Shown in pieces: positions 5,248-5,721 of a stretch of 5,721 nucleotides of DNA. The position numbers were made by a program, and so were the translations under genes. The stretch comes from Angelakisella sp. (GTDB taxonomy: Bacteria; Bacillota; Clostridia; Oscillospirales; Ruminococcaceae), in assembly GCA_020025195.1 (NCBI GenBank), contig JAHHSN010000053.1, forward strand, positions 1 to 5,721, in the 5' to 3' direction. Within the stretch, counting starts at the first letter, position 1. Every line of letters begins with the position of its first letter. A model generated the notes under the pieces. It saw only the letters and a program-made list of their open reading frames with translations, had not been told where the DNA came from and searched no databases.

Positions 5248-5687
5248 AGATTTTTGTTATAAACGGCCCGAACCTCGACTTCCTCGGGATCCGGGAACCG
5301 GAAATTTACGGGCACGAGACCTATGCCCAGCTGGTCGAATACATTGAAAACGCCGCCCGGGAGCTTGGGGTCACCGTTTCGGTCTTTCAGTCCAACCACG
5401 AGGGCGCCCTCATTGACGAGATCCACCGCGCCTATTTTGAAAAGGCGGACGGGCTTATCGTGAATGCCGGCGGCTACACCCACACCAGCATCGCCCTCAT
5501 GGACGCCCTCAAGGCGGTGGGGCTCCCTACGGTGGAGGTGCACCTCTCCGACCCGGAGCAGCGGGAGGCGTTCCGTCACATTTCCTATGTGGCGGCGGCG
5601 TCGGAGGCCCGCTTTTTTGGACAGGGCTTCGCGGGCTACCGCGCGGCACTCGCTTACCTTGTCCGGCGGGCAGAGGAGACCCCTTAA
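5244..5687 (+). CDS. aroQ: type II 3-dehydroquinate dehydratase
   Basis: AroQ dehydrates 3-dehydroquinate to 3-dehydroshikimate, the third shikimate step, linking AroB to the AroE half of the upstream fusion. The 147-aa length is typical of the small type II enzyme, a dodecamer in studied cases, unrelated to type I AroD. The motifs are in order: NGPNLDFLG (7-15), REPEIYG with Arg17 and the catalytic Tyr22, FQSNHEG (48-54), NAGGYTHTS with Asn74 (74-82), EVHLS with His100 (98-102), and Arg107/Arg111 in REAFRH. Small departures from the common form are GG for GA in the NxGAYTHTS motif, Met86 where Arg is frequent, and Asp103 where Asn is frequent; none removes a catalytic residue. The ATG overlaps the preceding stop as ATGA, so translation is probably coupled. 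AGGGGGA (5227-5233), 10 nt upstream, is a serviceable binding site. It is the last operon gene seen before the window ends. Confidence 0.96.
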   Translation: MKIFVINGPNLDFLGIREPEIYGHETYAQLVEYIENAARELGVTVSVFQSNHEGALIDEIHRAYFEKADGLIVNAGGYTHTSIALMDALKAVGLPTVEVHLSDPEQREAFRHISYVAAASEARFFGQGFAGYRAALAYLVRRAEETP

Positions 5688-5707
5688 ACAAGACGTAAGC
5701 GCTGGTG

Positions 5708-5721
5708 GGGGCGGCCGCCCC
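5708..5721. repeat. perfect 14-nt GC palindrome at the window edge
   Basis: GGGGCGGCCGCCCC is its own reverse complement, lies 20 nt past the aroQ stop and touches the window end. The preceding G (5707) could extend it by one pair if the next base is C. It may be the start of a terminator stem for the aro operon, but the loop and T-run, if any, are outside the window. Confidence 0.3.

Overview
The window is about 60% or more G+C. It looks like ordinary chromosome of a high-GC, low-skew Firmicute, most likely a gut-type Clostridia/Oscillospirales lineage. That placement is an inference from strong AGGAGG-type ribosome binding sites, sigma-A promoters with extended -10 elements, a YdbC/PC4-like gene and Firmicute-style aro genes. 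I see no mobile element, CRISPR array, rRNA or tRNA, and no obvious horizontally acquired segment.

Layout: (1) 87-2091 is a single-gene unit. An extended -10 promoter leads into a leader with a small hairpin, then typA/bipA (TTG start, 616 aa ribosome-associated GTPase), closed by a GC-rich intrinsic terminator. (2) 2173-2406, minus strand, is a stand-alone FeoA-domain protein that converges on typA and has no FeoB next to it. (3) 2407-2549 is a divergent control region. It holds a good promoter for the rightward gene, whose -10 lies inside an odd-length palindrome that could also serve the leftward feoA, and a leader with a hairpin followed by seven T's. (4) 2550-2792 is an 80-aa YdbC/PC4-like single-stranded nucleic-acid-binding protein, followed by a strong terminator. 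(5) 2864-5687 is a compact shikimate-pathway operon with its own promoter: aroB, a fused aroE-aroK, and aroQ (4-nt ATGA overlap). The window ends inside a 14-nt perfect GC palindrome just after aroQ, which may be the start of another hairpin.

The operon encodes four consecutive steps of aromatic biosynthesis. AroB makes 3-dehydroquinate, AroQ dehydrates it, the AroE half reduces 3-dehydroshikimate to shikimate, and the AroK half phosphorylates shikimate. The steps before (DAHP synthase) and after (aroA, aroC) are not in the window.

Nothing here is a clearly new biological system. The most unusual points are the AroE-AroK fusion, in which shikimate dehydrogenase is joined to the kinase that uses its product, and the kinase lid. 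There the usual lid arginine of the D/G-R-P-L motif appears to be replaced by threonine and the lid is shortened. Secondary points are the possible attenuator in the PC4-like gene leader, the possible bidirectional promoter, and the orphan FeoA.
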